Part shown: one piece after another, positions 16,507-25,444 of the stretch | How the letters are laid out: each line of letters begins with the position of its first letter | Position numbering within the stretch: the stretch's first letter is position 1 | From: Candidatus Blautia faecigallinarum | GTDB taxonomy: Bacteria; Bacillota; Clostridia; Lachnospirales; Lachnospiraceae | Assembly (NCBI GenBank): GCA_019116385.1 | Contig: DXBU01000128.1 | Coordinates: forward strand, 1-42,114 | Direction: 5' to 3' | DNA length: 42,114 bases | Program-made: the position numbers and the translations under genes | Notes under the pieces: generated by a model | Told to the model about the DNA's origin: nothing | Databases searched by the model: none | Seen by the model: only the letters and a program-made list of their open reading frames with translations

Positions 16507-17637
16507 ATGACGAAAAGCATTACACCAAATCAGATAAAAGAGAAAAACCGCAGCCTGATCTATCAATACATCTATGAAAGCAAAAAAGTTTCTCAGATGG
16601 ATATTTCTTATGCCCTTCATTTAAGCCGGCCCACCGTTACCGCCAATCTGGCCGCGCTTGAGGAGGAAGGACTGATCACAAAAGAAGGCCGGATGGATAC
16701 CGGATCCGTAGGGAGAAAGGCCGCCGCCTATACCATCGTGAAGGATTTCCGCATCGGGATCGGCGTGGAGCTCCTGGGAAAAGAAGTGAAGATCATTCTT
16801 GTAGATCTCTATGGACAGAAGATAGAACGTTTTGTATATGACCTCCCTTACCGGGAAGAAGAGGATTATTTCCGACAGGTATGTGAAAAAATAATGGAGG
16901 CAAAAGACGCCCTGCACATCCGTGATGAGCAGATCCTGGGAGCAGGGTTTGCCATACAGGGGCTGGTCTCTCCGGATTCAGAGACAGTGGTCTATGGAAA
17001 GATCCTGGGATGTACGGGACTTTCCATAGAAGCCTTTGCCCGCTATCTGCCCTATCCCTGCAGCTTTATCCACGATGCGGACAGCGCGGCCATCGCAGAG
17101 CTCTGGGCCTCCCCCGAACTTACGGACGCTTTTTATCTTTCCATCAGCACCCATCTGGGCGCCGCCCTTATCAAAGACCGGGAGCTGATCCGGGGCGACC
17201 ACGGACACAGCTCCACCATAGAACATATCGAAATGGAACCGGAAGGCCGGCTCTGCTACTGCGGAAAGCGGGGCTGTATGGAAACCCTGTGTTCCATCAG
17301 CGCCCTTTTGGAACCGGAGGAGGATCTGGACGCCTTTTTTGAAAATGTGCGGTGCGGGCATCCGCAGACCTCCATACGCTGGCTGACGTTTTTGCGGAAT
17401 CTGGCAAGGTCTGTGAATCTTCTTCATCTGATCTATGATAAGACCTTTATTCTCGGCGGTTATCTCGCCCCTTACCTTAAGGAGCAGGATCTTGTCTTTC
17501 TCTATGAAGAGCTCCAGAAGATCACTCCCTTTCCGGAGGCTTCCGACTTTCTTCAGATCAGCAAGATGCCCAAGCACAACATCACCATCGGCGCCGCCCT
17601 CCCGTATATCCAGGGATTTTTAGAGCGTATCAATTAG
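16507..17637 (+). CDS. ROK-family transcriptional repressor / sugar kinase-like protein
   Basis: A 376-aa NagC/XylR-type ROK protein. An N-terminal winged helix (VSQMDISYALHLSRPTVTANLAALEEEGLI) binds DNA; the rest is a sugar-kinase-like fold with the ROK zinc motif LCYCGKRGCMET (CxCGxxGCxE) and the preceding His in STIEHIEM. Such proteins repress sugar genes until a sugar or sugar phosphate binds. ATG 16507 is preferred over 16468 because of the cgaggga site just before it. The divergent neighbour is the SDR gene, which has a sugar-type C-terminus and is a plausible target. It converges on the MATE gene with a 16-bp gap. Confidence 0.85.
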   Translation: MTKSITPNQIKEKNRSLIYQYIYESKKVSQMDISYALHLSRPTVTANLAALEEEGLITKEGRMDTGSVGRKAAAYTIVKDFRIGIGVELLGKEVKIILVDLYGQKIERFVYDLPYREEEDYFRQVCEKIMEAKDALHIRDEQILGAGFAIQGLVSPDSETVVYGKILGCTGLSIEAFARYLPYPCSFIHDADSAAIAELWASPELTDAFYLSISTHLGAALIKDRELIRGDHGHSSTIEHIEMEPEGRLCYCGKRGCMETLCSISALLEPEEDLDAFFENVRCGHPQTSIRWLTFLRNLARSVNLLHLIYDKTFILGGYLAPYLKEQDLVFLYEELQKITPFPEASDFLQISKMPKHNITIGAALPYIQGFLERIN

Positions 17638-17653
17638 CGCAGGATTTTCCCGC

Positions 17654-19006
17654 TTACGCTTTCTTAAATTCCCATTTTGTTCCCCGATACCGAAGTACGA
17701 AGACGATCATGCGCACCAGCCAGTCGATGGTCATAGCCACCCACACCCCAAAGACGCCCAGTCCGAGGATCCGGGCCAGCACAAAGGAAAAGCCGATACG
17801 GAAGGTCCACATGGAAGCGATCGATACCCACATACAGAAATTTACATCGTTGGCCGCCCGCAGCGTGTTGGGCAGGGTAAATGCCGGAGCCCAGATGGCC
17901 ACCGCGCAGACCGCATGATAGGTGATGATCTGCTTTACCAGATTTCCTGTCTCCGGCGTCAGGTTATATACCAGGATGATCAGAGGCAGGGCCAGGACAA
18001 TGATGATATTGGTCACCACCAGAGAAACATAAGAAAAGCCAACGATCCGTCTGGTATAATAGCGCACCTGCTGGTAATCCCCGGCGCCTACGCACTGGGC
18101 GGCAACGGCTGAAAGGGCATAGCCCATGGACAGGCCGCCCAGGACCGCAAAGTTGGCCACACTGTTTGCCACCGCGTTTGCCGCGATAGAGGAAGTCCCG
18201 AATGCGGATACCAGACTCAGGACCAGGATCTTTCCCAACTGGAACATACTGTTTTCCAGGCTGTACGGGATACCCAGATGCAGGATCTTTTTCAATACCT
18301 TCTTATTAAAACGGATCCCCAGCAGCGTTCTTGCATGCAGCTCCTTCTTTCCATTGCGGATCAGGATGAGCATCCAGATCCCGGCAAAGGCTCTGGACGC
18401 CGTGGTGGGGATCGCCGCACCTTCCACACCCCAGCCCAGGCCGTACAGAAGGATACCGTTTCCTACGATATTCATTCCATTCATTGCAAAAGACATGAGC
18501 ATTGGCGTCTTGGAATCGCCCATAGCCCTGTACATGGCAGCGCCGGCATTATAAACCGCCAGAAACGGGATCGACGCCGTCACGATCAGCAGATAGGTAT
18601 TGCAGTTGCTCATGACCTCCGGTTCGATCTGGCCGAACACGATATGGAGGATAAACCATTTCCCGGCATAGACGACAGCCATGATCGCCACGGAGAACAC
18701 TGCGGAAAACAGCAGCGTCTGCTCTACCGCCTCGCAACCGTCCTCATACTTTTTCTGACCCAGGGCATGGCCCGCCACGATCGCGCCGCCGGTAGCCAGC
18801 GCGGTAAAAATATTGATCAAAAGCACCATGATCGTATCGATCAAGGATACCGCCGACACAGCTTCCTCCCCCACAGAGGATACCATCACCGAATCGGCAA
18901 GTCCCACCGTGATCGCCAGAAACTGCTCCACCAGAAGAGGTATGATCAGTTTTGCCAGGTCCCGGTTGCTGAACAGATACTTTTTTGAAGCTTCCGCTTC
19001 TTTCAT
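17654..19006 (-). CDS. MATE-family multidrug/metabolite efflux pump
   Basis: A 450-aa integral membrane protein with about 12 transmembrane helices in two similar halves. The start (LAKLIIPLLVEQFLAITVGLADSVMVSSVGEEAVSAVSL) and the GGAIVAGHALGQKKYEDG loop are typical of MATE transporters, which export organic cations or drugs against Na+ or H+ entry. A ggggtgga site precedes the start and a TATAAT box lies about 60 bp upstream on the minus strand. Nothing nearby indicates the substrate. Confidence 0.9.
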   Translation of the reverse strand: MKEAEASKKYLFSNRDLAKLIIPLLVEQFLAITVGLADSVMVSSVGEEAVSAVSLIDTIMVLLINIFTALATGGAIVAGHALGQKKYEDGCEAVEQTLLFSAVFSVAIMAVVYAGKWFILHIVFGQIEPEVMSNCNTYLLIVTASIPFLAVYNAGAAMYRAMGDSKTPMLMSFAMNGMNIVGNGILLYGLGWGVEGAAIPTTASRAFAGIWMLILIRNGKKELHARTLLGIRFNKKVLKKILHLGIPYSLENSMFQLGKILVLSLVSAFGTSSIAANAVANSVANFAVLGGLSMGYALSAVAAQCVGAGDYQQVRYYTRRIVGFSYVSLVVTNIIIVLALPLIILVYNLTPETGNLVKQIITYHAVCAVAIWAPAFTLPNTLRAANDVNFCMWVSIASMWTFRIGFSFVLARILGLGVFGVWVAMTIDWLVRMIVFVLRYRGTKWEFKKA

Positions 19007-19431
19007 TTACTCCACCCCACCCCTCAAATTTTGTAAATAACAGTTGAAAAAAGTTATTTTCAGGTGGTATTATACACCTTTCACGGTAAAATACCATAGC
19101 TTTTTCTATAATATGAAACAAGGGACAAAAGAGCATGCGGACTGCGCCTGCGCAGCACGGAACAATCCGCAGGCATCGGCTTTGGAGTTTCTGTTTTTAA
19201 AGGGATCAATTTATAAGAACTTTAGAATTTCCTCACGTTTTTTTCAAGAGTTGCTCACACTTCCATCACATTTTCCCGGTATAGTAATAAGCAAATAAAG
19301 CGAAAGCTTTTTTACATATATTCGATGCGCTCGGTGGACGAAGCAGGCTTCGTCTCTGAGATAAAACTTTTTCTTTTTCATACTCGCCGGACTCTTTTGA
19401 GTCCGGCCCTCCTTCTTTTTAGGGAAGGTTT
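19007..19431. other. Gene-free stretch with small hairpins
   Basis: No credible gene. From 19260 on there are several small structures reading on the plus strand: aaagc-GAAA-gcttt followed by T (19297-19313), gacgaag/cttcgtc with a 4-nt loop (about 19335-19352), and a terminator-like hairpin gccggactc/gagtccggc (19386-19407). The rest is AT-rich promoter DNA of the MATE gene. Confidence 0.4.
19386..19420. terminator. Hairpin gccggactc-tttt-gagtccggc with T-rich tail
   Basis: Perfect 9-bp arms at 19386-19394 and 19399-19407, followed on the plus strand by a C/T-rich tail ending in ttttt. It sits 25 bp beyond the stop of the PHP gene on the minus strand and could end that transcript, or a short plus-strand RNA. 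Confidence 0.55.
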
Positions 19432-20346
19432 CTATCTTCTGATATATTTACAGAAATACTCATAGGAAACCCCGCATTCTCCCAGTTCTCTGGGATTGGG
19501 GATCCCTGTTTTGTAATCCCCGTGAAAATCAGAACCGCCTGAGAAAAACACTCCCGCGTTTTCGTAGCGCCTGCGCACTGCCTTCTCGATCTCCAGCTTC
19601 GTAAGGTTTCCCCGGTAGCTGGTCTTATCGTAGGTATAGCAGGCTTCTATCCCGTCCAGTCCTTCTTCTACGAGCATGTCCATATACGCAAACCTTGTCA
19701 TCCGCCTGTTTTTATAAACAGGCTCATCTTTTACCAAAAAGGGATGGGCCTGGATGACGATGCCTCCCGTTTTATGGATCTGCCGGATGATCTCCAGAGG
19801 ATCCGGCTTCTCCCGGTCCACAGTAAACTCCGGGTGGGTCTGGAGCAGATTTTTTCCGTCCAGCCAGCTTTTCACATAGCCCTTCCCGGCCATAAATTCA
19901 AAAAGTTCTTTTTTCAGGACTCTGTCCGGCGTCTCTTCCTTCCCCGTATAGGCCAGAAGTTCTTCCCAGCTCATCGGATATCCGCCCCGGTCAAGGCGCC
20001 TCACGATCTCCCGGTAGCTTTCTGTGCGGCTTTTTAATACCCGATCCTCAAGCTGTTCCCAGAAAGGAGATTCCCATCCGCAGTAAAGCCCGATCAGGTG
20101 AACGTCCTCATTGTTGGTATCGCAGGAAACTTCAATCCCTCTTAAAAGCTCCACTCCATGGCAGGCGGCATACTGTTCCAGTTCTGTCTTTTTTCCCTTT
20201 TCTTCATAATATAGCGGCAGGATCGTATCATGATCTGTGATCGCCAGGACTTTTATTCCCAGCGCCGCCCCCCGGTCGATGGATTCCACAGGGGTCAGAT
20301 GCCCGTCGGAGCGTGTGGTATGAGTATGGAGGTCGCATTGGTACAT
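19432..20346 (-). CDS. PHP-domain metal-dependent phosphoesterase
   Basis: A 304-aa PHP-domain protein. The metal-binding histidines and aspartates are in DLHTHTTRSDG at the N-terminus, ITDHD (about 38-42), IQAHPFL and FSGGSDFHGD near the C-terminus. This layout matches the stand-alone TrpH/YciV-type group, which includes 3',5'-nucleoside bisphosphate phosphatases; the precise substrate is not known. It has a gaaaggag ribosome site and lies downstream of tRNA-Lys with a terminator-like structure between them. Confidence 0.85.
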   Translation of the reverse strand: MYQCDLHTHTTRSDGHLTPVESIDRGAALGIKVLAITDHDTILPLYYEEKGKKTELEQYAACHGVELLRGIEVSCDTNNEDVHLIGLYCGWESPFWEQLEDRVLKSRTESYREIVRRLDRGGYPMSWEELLAYTGKEETPDRVLKKELFEFMAGKGYVKSWLDGKNLLQTHPEFTVDREKPDPLEIIRQIHKTGGIVIQAHPFLVKDEPVYKNRRMTRFAYMDMLVEEGLDGIEACYTYDKTSYRGNLTKLEIEKAVRRRYENAGVFFSGGSDFHGDYKTGIPNPRELGECGVSYEYFCKYIRR

Positions 20347-20443
20347 AAGGGAAGACTCCTTTCTTATCTATATGGGGGATGGATCTGCCTGGCATACAGG
20401 CAGGACCGTATCTGCAGGCCACAGTCCGGAGAAAAAATCCGGA

Positions 20444-20500
20444 GAACAAAAAAACACCGTCCCCGCGGCAATCACAATGTCCGCAAAAACAGTGTTCTAA
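20444..20500 (-). terminator. Terminator-like structure after tRNA-Lys
   Basis: On the minus strand, aacactg...cggtgtt with an internal tgcgg/ccgc pairing is followed by seven T. It directly follows the tRNA 3' end. Confidence 0.55.
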
Positions 20501-20501
20501 G

Positions 20502-20574
20502 TGCGCCTTCAGGGGCTCGAACCCTGGACACCCTGATTAAGAGTCAGGTGCTCTACCAACTGAGCTAAAGGCGC
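20502..20574 (-). tRNA. tRNA-Lys (anticodon CTT)
   Basis: A 73-nt cloverleaf on the minus strand. The acceptor stem is gcgcctt/aaggcgc with discriminator A, the D arm has agctcagttggtagagc, the anticodon stem is cctga/tcagg around the loop CTCTTAA (anticodon CTT, lysine), and the T arm is caggg/ccctg around ttcgagc. CCA is not encoded. Confidence 0.95.
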
Positions 20575-20925
20575 TTTTTTAATTATCTTTGCGCTGTTCC
20601 TCAACGCAAAAAGTATTATAGCTAAGTAACCGTCAAAAGTCAATAGCTTTTTTTATAAAAATTTAATTTTTTTCATTTTTTTCTTTCGACGCCATACAAT
20701 CCAACAATTTATTCAATTCTCTTATCCCCCTATGAATACACAAGATCCGTCTGTCCAGGGACTTATGTTCATAGCAGAAACAGGCCATAAATTTATTTAT
20801 ACAGGACTTTCTTCTCATCGCAAGGACCTCCGGCAGATCCGCCTGACGCCGGCATGATACCGGCGCACAGCCGTTTTTCTTCTTATTTCTATCCTATGAA
20901 TCCTCCCCTCAAAAGTTCCTTTTCC
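20575..20925. other. Intergenic stretch between tRNA-Lys and trmB
   Basis: It holds the tRNA promoter (20615-20643) and an AT-rich part. A small hairpin cgccgg/ccggcg with a 7-nt loop lies near 20848-20866. No credible gene was seen. Confidence 0.5.
20615..20643 (-). promoter_or_regulatory. Promoter of tRNA-Lys
   Basis: On the minus strand TTGACT (20643-20638), a 17-bp spacer and TATAAT (20620-20615), about 40 bp before the mature tRNA 5' end. Confidence 0.75.
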
Positions 20926-21615
20926 TTACGCTTCCCCGGTCCTGCGCTGCCGTTTTTCTTCTCCCGGCCGCATGACCAGCTTGCAGATAGGATTTCCCAT
21001 GGAAGAGAACTTTTCCTCATACTCCGTCATCACATTTCCCTGGTTCATTTCTTCCTCCTGGTGCAGATCAAAGGTATGGGCCAGAAGCTCCCAGCCCGCC
21101 TCCTCTGTCTCTTCCAGAGAAAAGCGGAACAGATCCTGATTATCCGTCTTAAATTCCACCACACCGTCCCGGTCAAGGACCTTTTCATACCTTGCCAGAA
21201 ACTCTCTGGAGGTCAGCCTTCGCTTCGCATGCCGGGCCTTAGGCCAGGGATCCGAAAAATTCAGATAGATGCGCTGTACTTCCCCGGGAGCAAATACCTC
21301 TTCCAGCATCCTCGCATCCATCCGCATAAAAAACAGATTGTCAAAACGCTCGCCCTTTTCCAGGAGCTCCTCTCTTTTCTGCAGAGCCCGCAGCAAAACG
21401 CTGTCGTACATCTCGATCCCCACATAGTTCACTTCCGGATGAAGCCGGGCCATATCCATAAGGAAGCGTCCCTTTCCCATTCCGATCTCTATATGCAAAG
21501 GCTGCGCCTTCTCAAACACATCCGCCCATTTCCCTTTGTAAGTTTCCGGCTCCTGGACCACGTACCCGCTCTCCAGGATTGCGTCCTTCGCCCCCGGTAT
21601 ATTCCTCAGTCTCAT
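20926..21615 (-). CDS. trmB: tRNA (guanine-N7-)-methyltransferase
   Basis: A 229-aa SAM-dependent enzyme that methylates G46 in the tRNA variable loop. Motif I is HIEIGMGKGRFL, followed by YVGIEMYDSVLLRAL; the family motif NFSDPWPKARHAKRRL is intact, and the C-terminal part has VEFKTDNQDLF. The frame is open from ATG 21627, but that ATG lies in the ggagg ribosome site, so ATG 21615 (MRLRNIPGA) is the better start. It is a single gene on the minus strand. Confidence 0.93.
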   Translation of the reverse strand: MRLRNIPGAKDAILESGYVVQEPETYKGKWADVFEKAQPLHIEIGMGKGRFLMDMARLHPEVNYVGIEMYDSVLLRALQKREELLEKGERFDNLFFMRMDARMLEEVFAPGEVQRIYLNFSDPWPKARHAKRRLTSREFLARYEKVLDRDGVVEFKTDNQDLFRFSLEETEEAGWELLAHTFDLHQEEEMNQGNVMTEYEEKFSSMGNPICKLVMRPGEEKRQRRTGEA

Positions 21616-21793
21616 AATATCCTCCATCTTCTCCCGGCGTCTTCTATAAGACGCCGTCCGTCTTTCCGTCCGTTTCTCTTCTATTTTGCCCGTGCTCCTT
21701 CCCCCAGATGGCAGGCCACAGACATACTCCTATACTATAAATGCTTTCTCCCTCTCAGGCAAGCCTTTTCTTATATATCTCACCCTCTTCCAA

Positions 21794-21950
21794 TCCCCCT
21801 GTGCCGCTTCAGCCGCTGAACATCTGTCTGAGCGAAGCGAGTTATGCGAAGCGGCTGATAACCGGCGAGCGCAGGGGAAATCCCCAAACGCAGCGCCGCC
21901 CGCCATCCCACCCTGCCCCTCTAGGCCCCGCCGCCCTTCTCCCGGCGTCC
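21794..21950 (+). repeat. Palindromic repeat, copy 1 (left outer arm missing)
   Basis: The core from 21803, gccgcttcagccgctgaaca, continues through ctgagcgaagcgagttatgcg and gcgcaggggaaatcc and is nearly identical to copies 2 and 3. The right outer part (gccgcccgccatccc onward) is present, but the matching left outer arm is not. It lies just upstream of the V-ATPase promoter. Open frames here in all copies are by-products of the repeat. Confidence 0.75.
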
Positions 21951-21972
21951 CCTCTCTCTATTAATTTTTCTG

Positions 21973-22000
21973 TTGAAATTTCCCTTTAAAGGTGTATGAT
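21973..22000 (+). promoter_or_regulatory. Promoter of the V-ATPase operon
   Basis: TTGAAA (21973-21978), a 16-bp spacer and TATGAT (21995-22000), giving a leader of about 65 nt before the first gene. Confidence 0.6.
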
Positions 22001-22074
22001 ATATAAGCAGGTCGAAACACTAATAAAAACGTCAACTCACCTTTAAAATAAAAGACCAAACAGGAGGATGCAAT

Positions 22075-22386
22075 ATGGAAGAAATTTTGCAGAAATTATC
22101 TGAAATTGAGCTCACTGCCGCCAGCATCATGACCGATGCGGAAAAAACCAAAACCTCCCTTTCCGAAGAACTGGAAAAACGGTGCAGGGATTTTGACACC
22201 GCGCTGGAAAAAGAAACCGCCGAAAAGATTTCCCACATCCGTTCCAATCTGGAAAAGGACAAGGACGCCCAGTTGACAAAGCTGCGCCAGGATACAGAGA
22301 GCTATCTGGAGCATCTGGATTCCTATTTTAAGGCAAACCATCAGCGCCTTTCCGAAGAACTTTTTCATAAGCTTTTGGAGTCTTAA
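22075..22386 (+). CDS. ntpF: V-type ATPase peripheral stalk subunit (G/H type)
   Basis: A 103-aa, highly charged protein that is nearly all heptad coiled coil (about residues 1-90), with no membrane segment. First in the V-ATPase operon, it fits the small G/H subunit that pairs with subunit E to form the peripheral stalk holding the A3B3 head against the membrane motor. Such short coiled coils are weakly conserved, so the call rests on size, composition and operon position. A caggagg ribosome site precedes the start. Confidence 0.75.
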   Translation: MEEILQKLSEIELTAASIMTDAEKTKTSLSEELEKRCRDFDTALEKETAEKISHIRSNLEKDKDAQLTKLRQDTESYLEHLDSYFKANHQRLSEELFHKLLES

Positions 22387-22417
22387 AAAATTTTTCGCTG
22401 AAAGGAAGTGAGAATAC

Positions 22418-23464
22418 ATGGGAAATGTCCTCTCATACAGCGGGATCTCCACTAAGATCCGCGCTATGCAGAGCAAGCTCATCACGGAAGCCCAGTTAAA
22501 AGAGATCACCCAGCTTCCAAGCGTCCCGCAGATTTTTGCCTATCTGAAACGGACGCCGGAATACCGGGATGTATGGGCCTCTGTTGATGAAAACGAGCTT
22601 CACCGGGGGCAGATAGAAAAAATGCTGAAAACTTCTATTTTCAACAATTTTTCAAGGCTCTATCATTTTGCCAACCCCAAGCAGAGAGAATTTCTGGACC
22701 TTTATTCCCGGCGCTATGAGATCCGTGTGCTAAAGGAGATCATGACCAATATCTTCGATCACCGGAATACAGATCCTGTAGATTTTTCTCCCTATGAAGA
22801 ATTTTTCCGGCACCATTCCAAGCTGGATCTAAAGAAGCTTGCCGCCTGCAGCACCATGGAGGAGCTTTTGAATTCCCTAAAAGGCAATGAATTCTACGTT
22901 CCTCTTTCCCATATCCAGAACCGGGAGACCAAAGCTCTGCTGTTCGATTACGGCATGACACTGGATTTATATTACTTTTCCCTTATCTGGAACATCCGTA
23001 AAAAGCTGTTTAAGGGAACGGATCTCAAGCAGATCACTCTGGCCTATGGAGAAAAATTTGATATGCTGAACCTGCAGTTCATCCAGCGTTCCAAACGCTA
23101 TTTCCATATGCCCCCCGCAGATGTGTATGCCCTTCTGATCCCCATGAACTATAAGCTGAAAAAAGAGGAGATCCGCGCACTTGTGGAGGCTTCCGGTTAT
23201 GAGGAGGCCATACAGATCTTCCGGAACACTTATTATGGAAAAAAATACCAGGAACTCACCGTAGGCAATCTGGAGGAATTTTACAATGTGATCCTCCGCA
23301 CAACTCTTGAGAAGGAAGCCGGTAGGGATCCCTATTCTGTAGCCATGCTGTATTCTTATCTCTATCACAAAGAACATGAAGTCAACCGTCTGACCATCGC
23401 CATTGAATGTGTACGCTATGGCATCTCCTCAGACGAAGCAATGCGGTATGTCCGCAACAACTAG
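22418..23464 (+). CDS. ntpC: V-type ATPase subunit C (d-type, rotor cap)
   Basis: A 348-aa soluble protein of the V/A-ATPase subunit C (eukaryotic d, AC39) family, which sits on top of the membrane c-ring and receives the central stalk. It is largely helical, with the family look in FSRLYHFANPKQREFLDLYSRRYEIRVLKEIMTNIFDHR near residue 68 and the C-terminal EHEVNRLTIAIECVRYGISSDEAMRYV. It starts with MGNVLSYSG after site ggaagtgag and lies 31 bp after the previous gene and 18 bp before subunit I. Confidence 0.9.
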   Translation: MGNVLSYSGISTKIRAMQSKLITEAQLKEITQLPSVPQIFAYLKRTPEYRDVWASVDENELHRGQIEKMLKTSIFNNFSRLYHFANPKQREFLDLYSRRYEIRVLKEIMTNIFDHRNTDPVDFSPYEEFFRHHSKLDLKKLAACSTMEELLNSLKGNEFYVPLSHIQNRETKALLFDYGMTLDLYYFSLIWNIRKKLFKGTDLKQITLAYGEKFDMLNLQFIQRSKRYFHMPPADVYALLIPMNYKLKKEEIRALVEASGYEEAIQIFRNTYYGKKYQELTVGNLEEFYNVILRTTLEKEAGRDPYSVAMLYSYLYHKEHEVNRLTIAIECVRYGISSDEAMRYVRNN

Positions 23465-23482
23465 TAACCCGGAGGTAATGCT

Positions 23483-25405
23483 ATGATCGAGAAAATGAAA
23501 TTTATTAGTATAACCGGGCCCAAGGCAGATATTGACAGGGTGGTAAACACGTATTTATCCAAATACGAGATCCATCTGGAGAATGCGCTCTCTGAGCTGA
23601 CTTCTGTGGCAAATCTGTCACCGTTTCTGGAAGTAAACCCTTACAGGGAATCCCTGACAGCGGCAAAAAACTTCTGCAGTGAGCTGGAGGCACTTCCAGC
23701 CGTTTCTCCTAAGGAGATTTCTATTGAAGAAGCGCTCTCCATTGTGGAAGAGGTCCAGAATGAGGCTAAACGGTACAAAGAGGAAAAAGCCAGCCTGGAA
23801 GCCGAACATGCCAACATGGTAGAATCTTTAAAGATCATCCGGCATTTCAAGAACATCGACTTTGATATTTCTACGATCCTGAATTTTAAGTTCATCCATC
23901 TTCGTTTTGGAAGGATCGAGAAGCGCTATTTCCAGAATTTCCAGAACTATATCTACGAAAATCTGGATACCCTTTTCTTTAAGTGCGAAGAAGACGAGGA
24001 ATATGTATATGGCGTATATTTTGTTCCCGGCCGGGAAGCCCAAAGGATCCACGCAGTGTACTCCTCTATGCATTTTGAGAGGATCTTCCTGCCCGACTGC
24101 TATACCGGTACAGGTAAAGAAGCTTTTCAGCAGCTTGACAGCCGCCATAAAGAGATCCACGCTGCCCTTGATGCCAACAAGGCCGGATGGAGCAAGTATC
24201 TCTCAGACAACAACCAGCGGCTTGTTTCTGCCAAAGCAGCCATCGAAAAATACTCCAGCAACTTTGATGTTCGCCGCCTGGCAGCCTGCACTCCCGGAGA
24301 GTCCAAGGTCTTTTTCATCCTCTGCGGATGGATGTCGGAAAAAGACGCCCTGGCTTTCCAGAACGACATCAAAGACGACACCCAGATTTTCTGCCTGATG
24401 GGGAATAACGGGGAAGAGATCGTCCAGCAGCCCCCCACCAAGCTGAAAAACCCCAAGCTTTTCAAGCCCTTTGAAATGTATGTAAAAATGTACGGCCTTC
24501 CCGCCTACGGAGAGATGGATCCCACCTGGTTCGTGGCCATTACCTACTCCTTTATCTTCGGTGCCATGTTCGGAGACGTAGGACAGGGACTGCTTTTGTT
24601 TATCGGCGGATTTCTTTTGTATCATTTTAAAAAGATCGATCTGGCAGGGATCATCAGCTGTGCCGGATTTTTCTCTACGATCTTTGGATTTCTGTTCGGC
24701 AGCATCTTCGGATTTGAGGATGTGATCCCGGCCCTTTGGCTGCGTCCCATGAACGCCATGATGACCGTGCCTTTTATCGGCAAGCTGAACACCGTGTTCA
24801 TCGTCGCCATCGGCTTTGGTATGGGGATCATCCTTTTGTGCATGATCTTTAATATCATAAATGCATGGCGCAGCAAAGATATGGAAAAAACCTGGTTTGA
24901 CACCAACTCTGTGGCAGGGCTGGTCTTCTACGGCTCGGCTGTGGTATCCATCGGCCTGATCCTGTCCGGCAGGAGCCTTCCCGGAACAGCAGTCCTCTGC
25001 GTAATGTTCCTGCTCCCGCTCCTTGTCATCTTCTTTAAGGAGCCTCTCACCAACCTGGCAGAGAAAAAAGCGGAGGTCATGCCCAAACAGAAGGGAATGT
25101 TCATCGTCCAGGGGATCTTTGAAATGTTTGAAGTACTTTTAAGTTATTTTTCCAATACCCTGTCCTTCGTCCGTATCGGCGCCTTTGCGGTAAGCCATGC
25201 GGCCATGATGGAAGTGGTACTGATGCTTGCAGGCGCCGAAAGCGGAAGCCCTAATATCCTGGTAGTGGTGCTGGGAAACCTGTTCGTCTGCGGCATGGAG
25301 GGCCTGATCGTAGGGATCCAGGTGCTCCGTCTGGAATACTATGAAATCTTCAGTCGTTTTTACAAGGGTACGGGACGGCGCTTTGAGCCATTCCGCTCTA
25401 AATAA
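23483..25405 (+). CDS. ntpI: V-type ATPase membrane subunit I (a-type)
   Basis: A 640-aa subunit that carries the ion half-channels beside the c-ring. The N-terminal half is cytoplasmic with a long coiled coil (about 65-110 and again near 210-250); the C-terminal half from about residue 350 holds seven or eight membrane helices. The signature GAMFGDVGQGLLL and the segment FSNTLSFVRIGAFAVSHAAM, with the essential Arg at about 564, are present. It forms the stator part of the membrane motor with the subunit K ring encoded next. Confidence 0.94.
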   Translation: MIEKMKFISITGPKADIDRVVNTYLSKYEIHLENALSELTSVANLSPFLEVNPYRESLTAAKNFCSELEALPAVSPKEISIEEALSIVEEVQNEAKRYKEEKASLEAEHANMVESLKIIRHFKNIDFDISTILNFKFIHLRFGRIEKRYFQNFQNYIYENLDTLFFKCEEDEEYVYGVYFVPGREAQRIHAVYSSMHFERIFLPDCYTGTGKEAFQQLDSRHKEIHAALDANKAGWSKYLSDNNQRLVSAKAAIEKYSSNFDVRRLAACTPGESKVFFILCGWMSEKDALAFQNDIKDDTQIFCLMGNNGEEIVQQPPTKLKNPKLFKPFEMYVKMYGLPAYGEMDPTWFVAITYSFIFGAMFGDVGQGLLLFIGGFLLYHFKKIDLAGIISCAGFFSTIFGFLFGSIFGFEDVIPALWLRPMNAMMTVPFIGKLNTVFIVAIGFGMGIILLCMIFNIINAWRSKDMEKTWFDTNSVAGLVFYGSAVVSIGLILSGRSLPGTAVLCVMFLLPLLVIFFKEPLTNLAEKKAEVMPKQKGMFIVQGIFEMFEVLLSYFSNTLSFVRIGAFAVSHAAMMEVVLMLAGAESGSPNILVVVLGNLFVCGMEGLIVGIQVLRLEYYEIFSRFYKGTGRRFEPFRSK

Positions 25406-25444
25406 ATACAACTTATCTTATATGAAAAGAGGAGGTCAATTATT

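Noticed and set aside
20926..21819. 321-codon plus-strand frame opposite trmB
   Set aside because: It is antisense to trmB, with no ribosome site and a low-complexity shadow composition.
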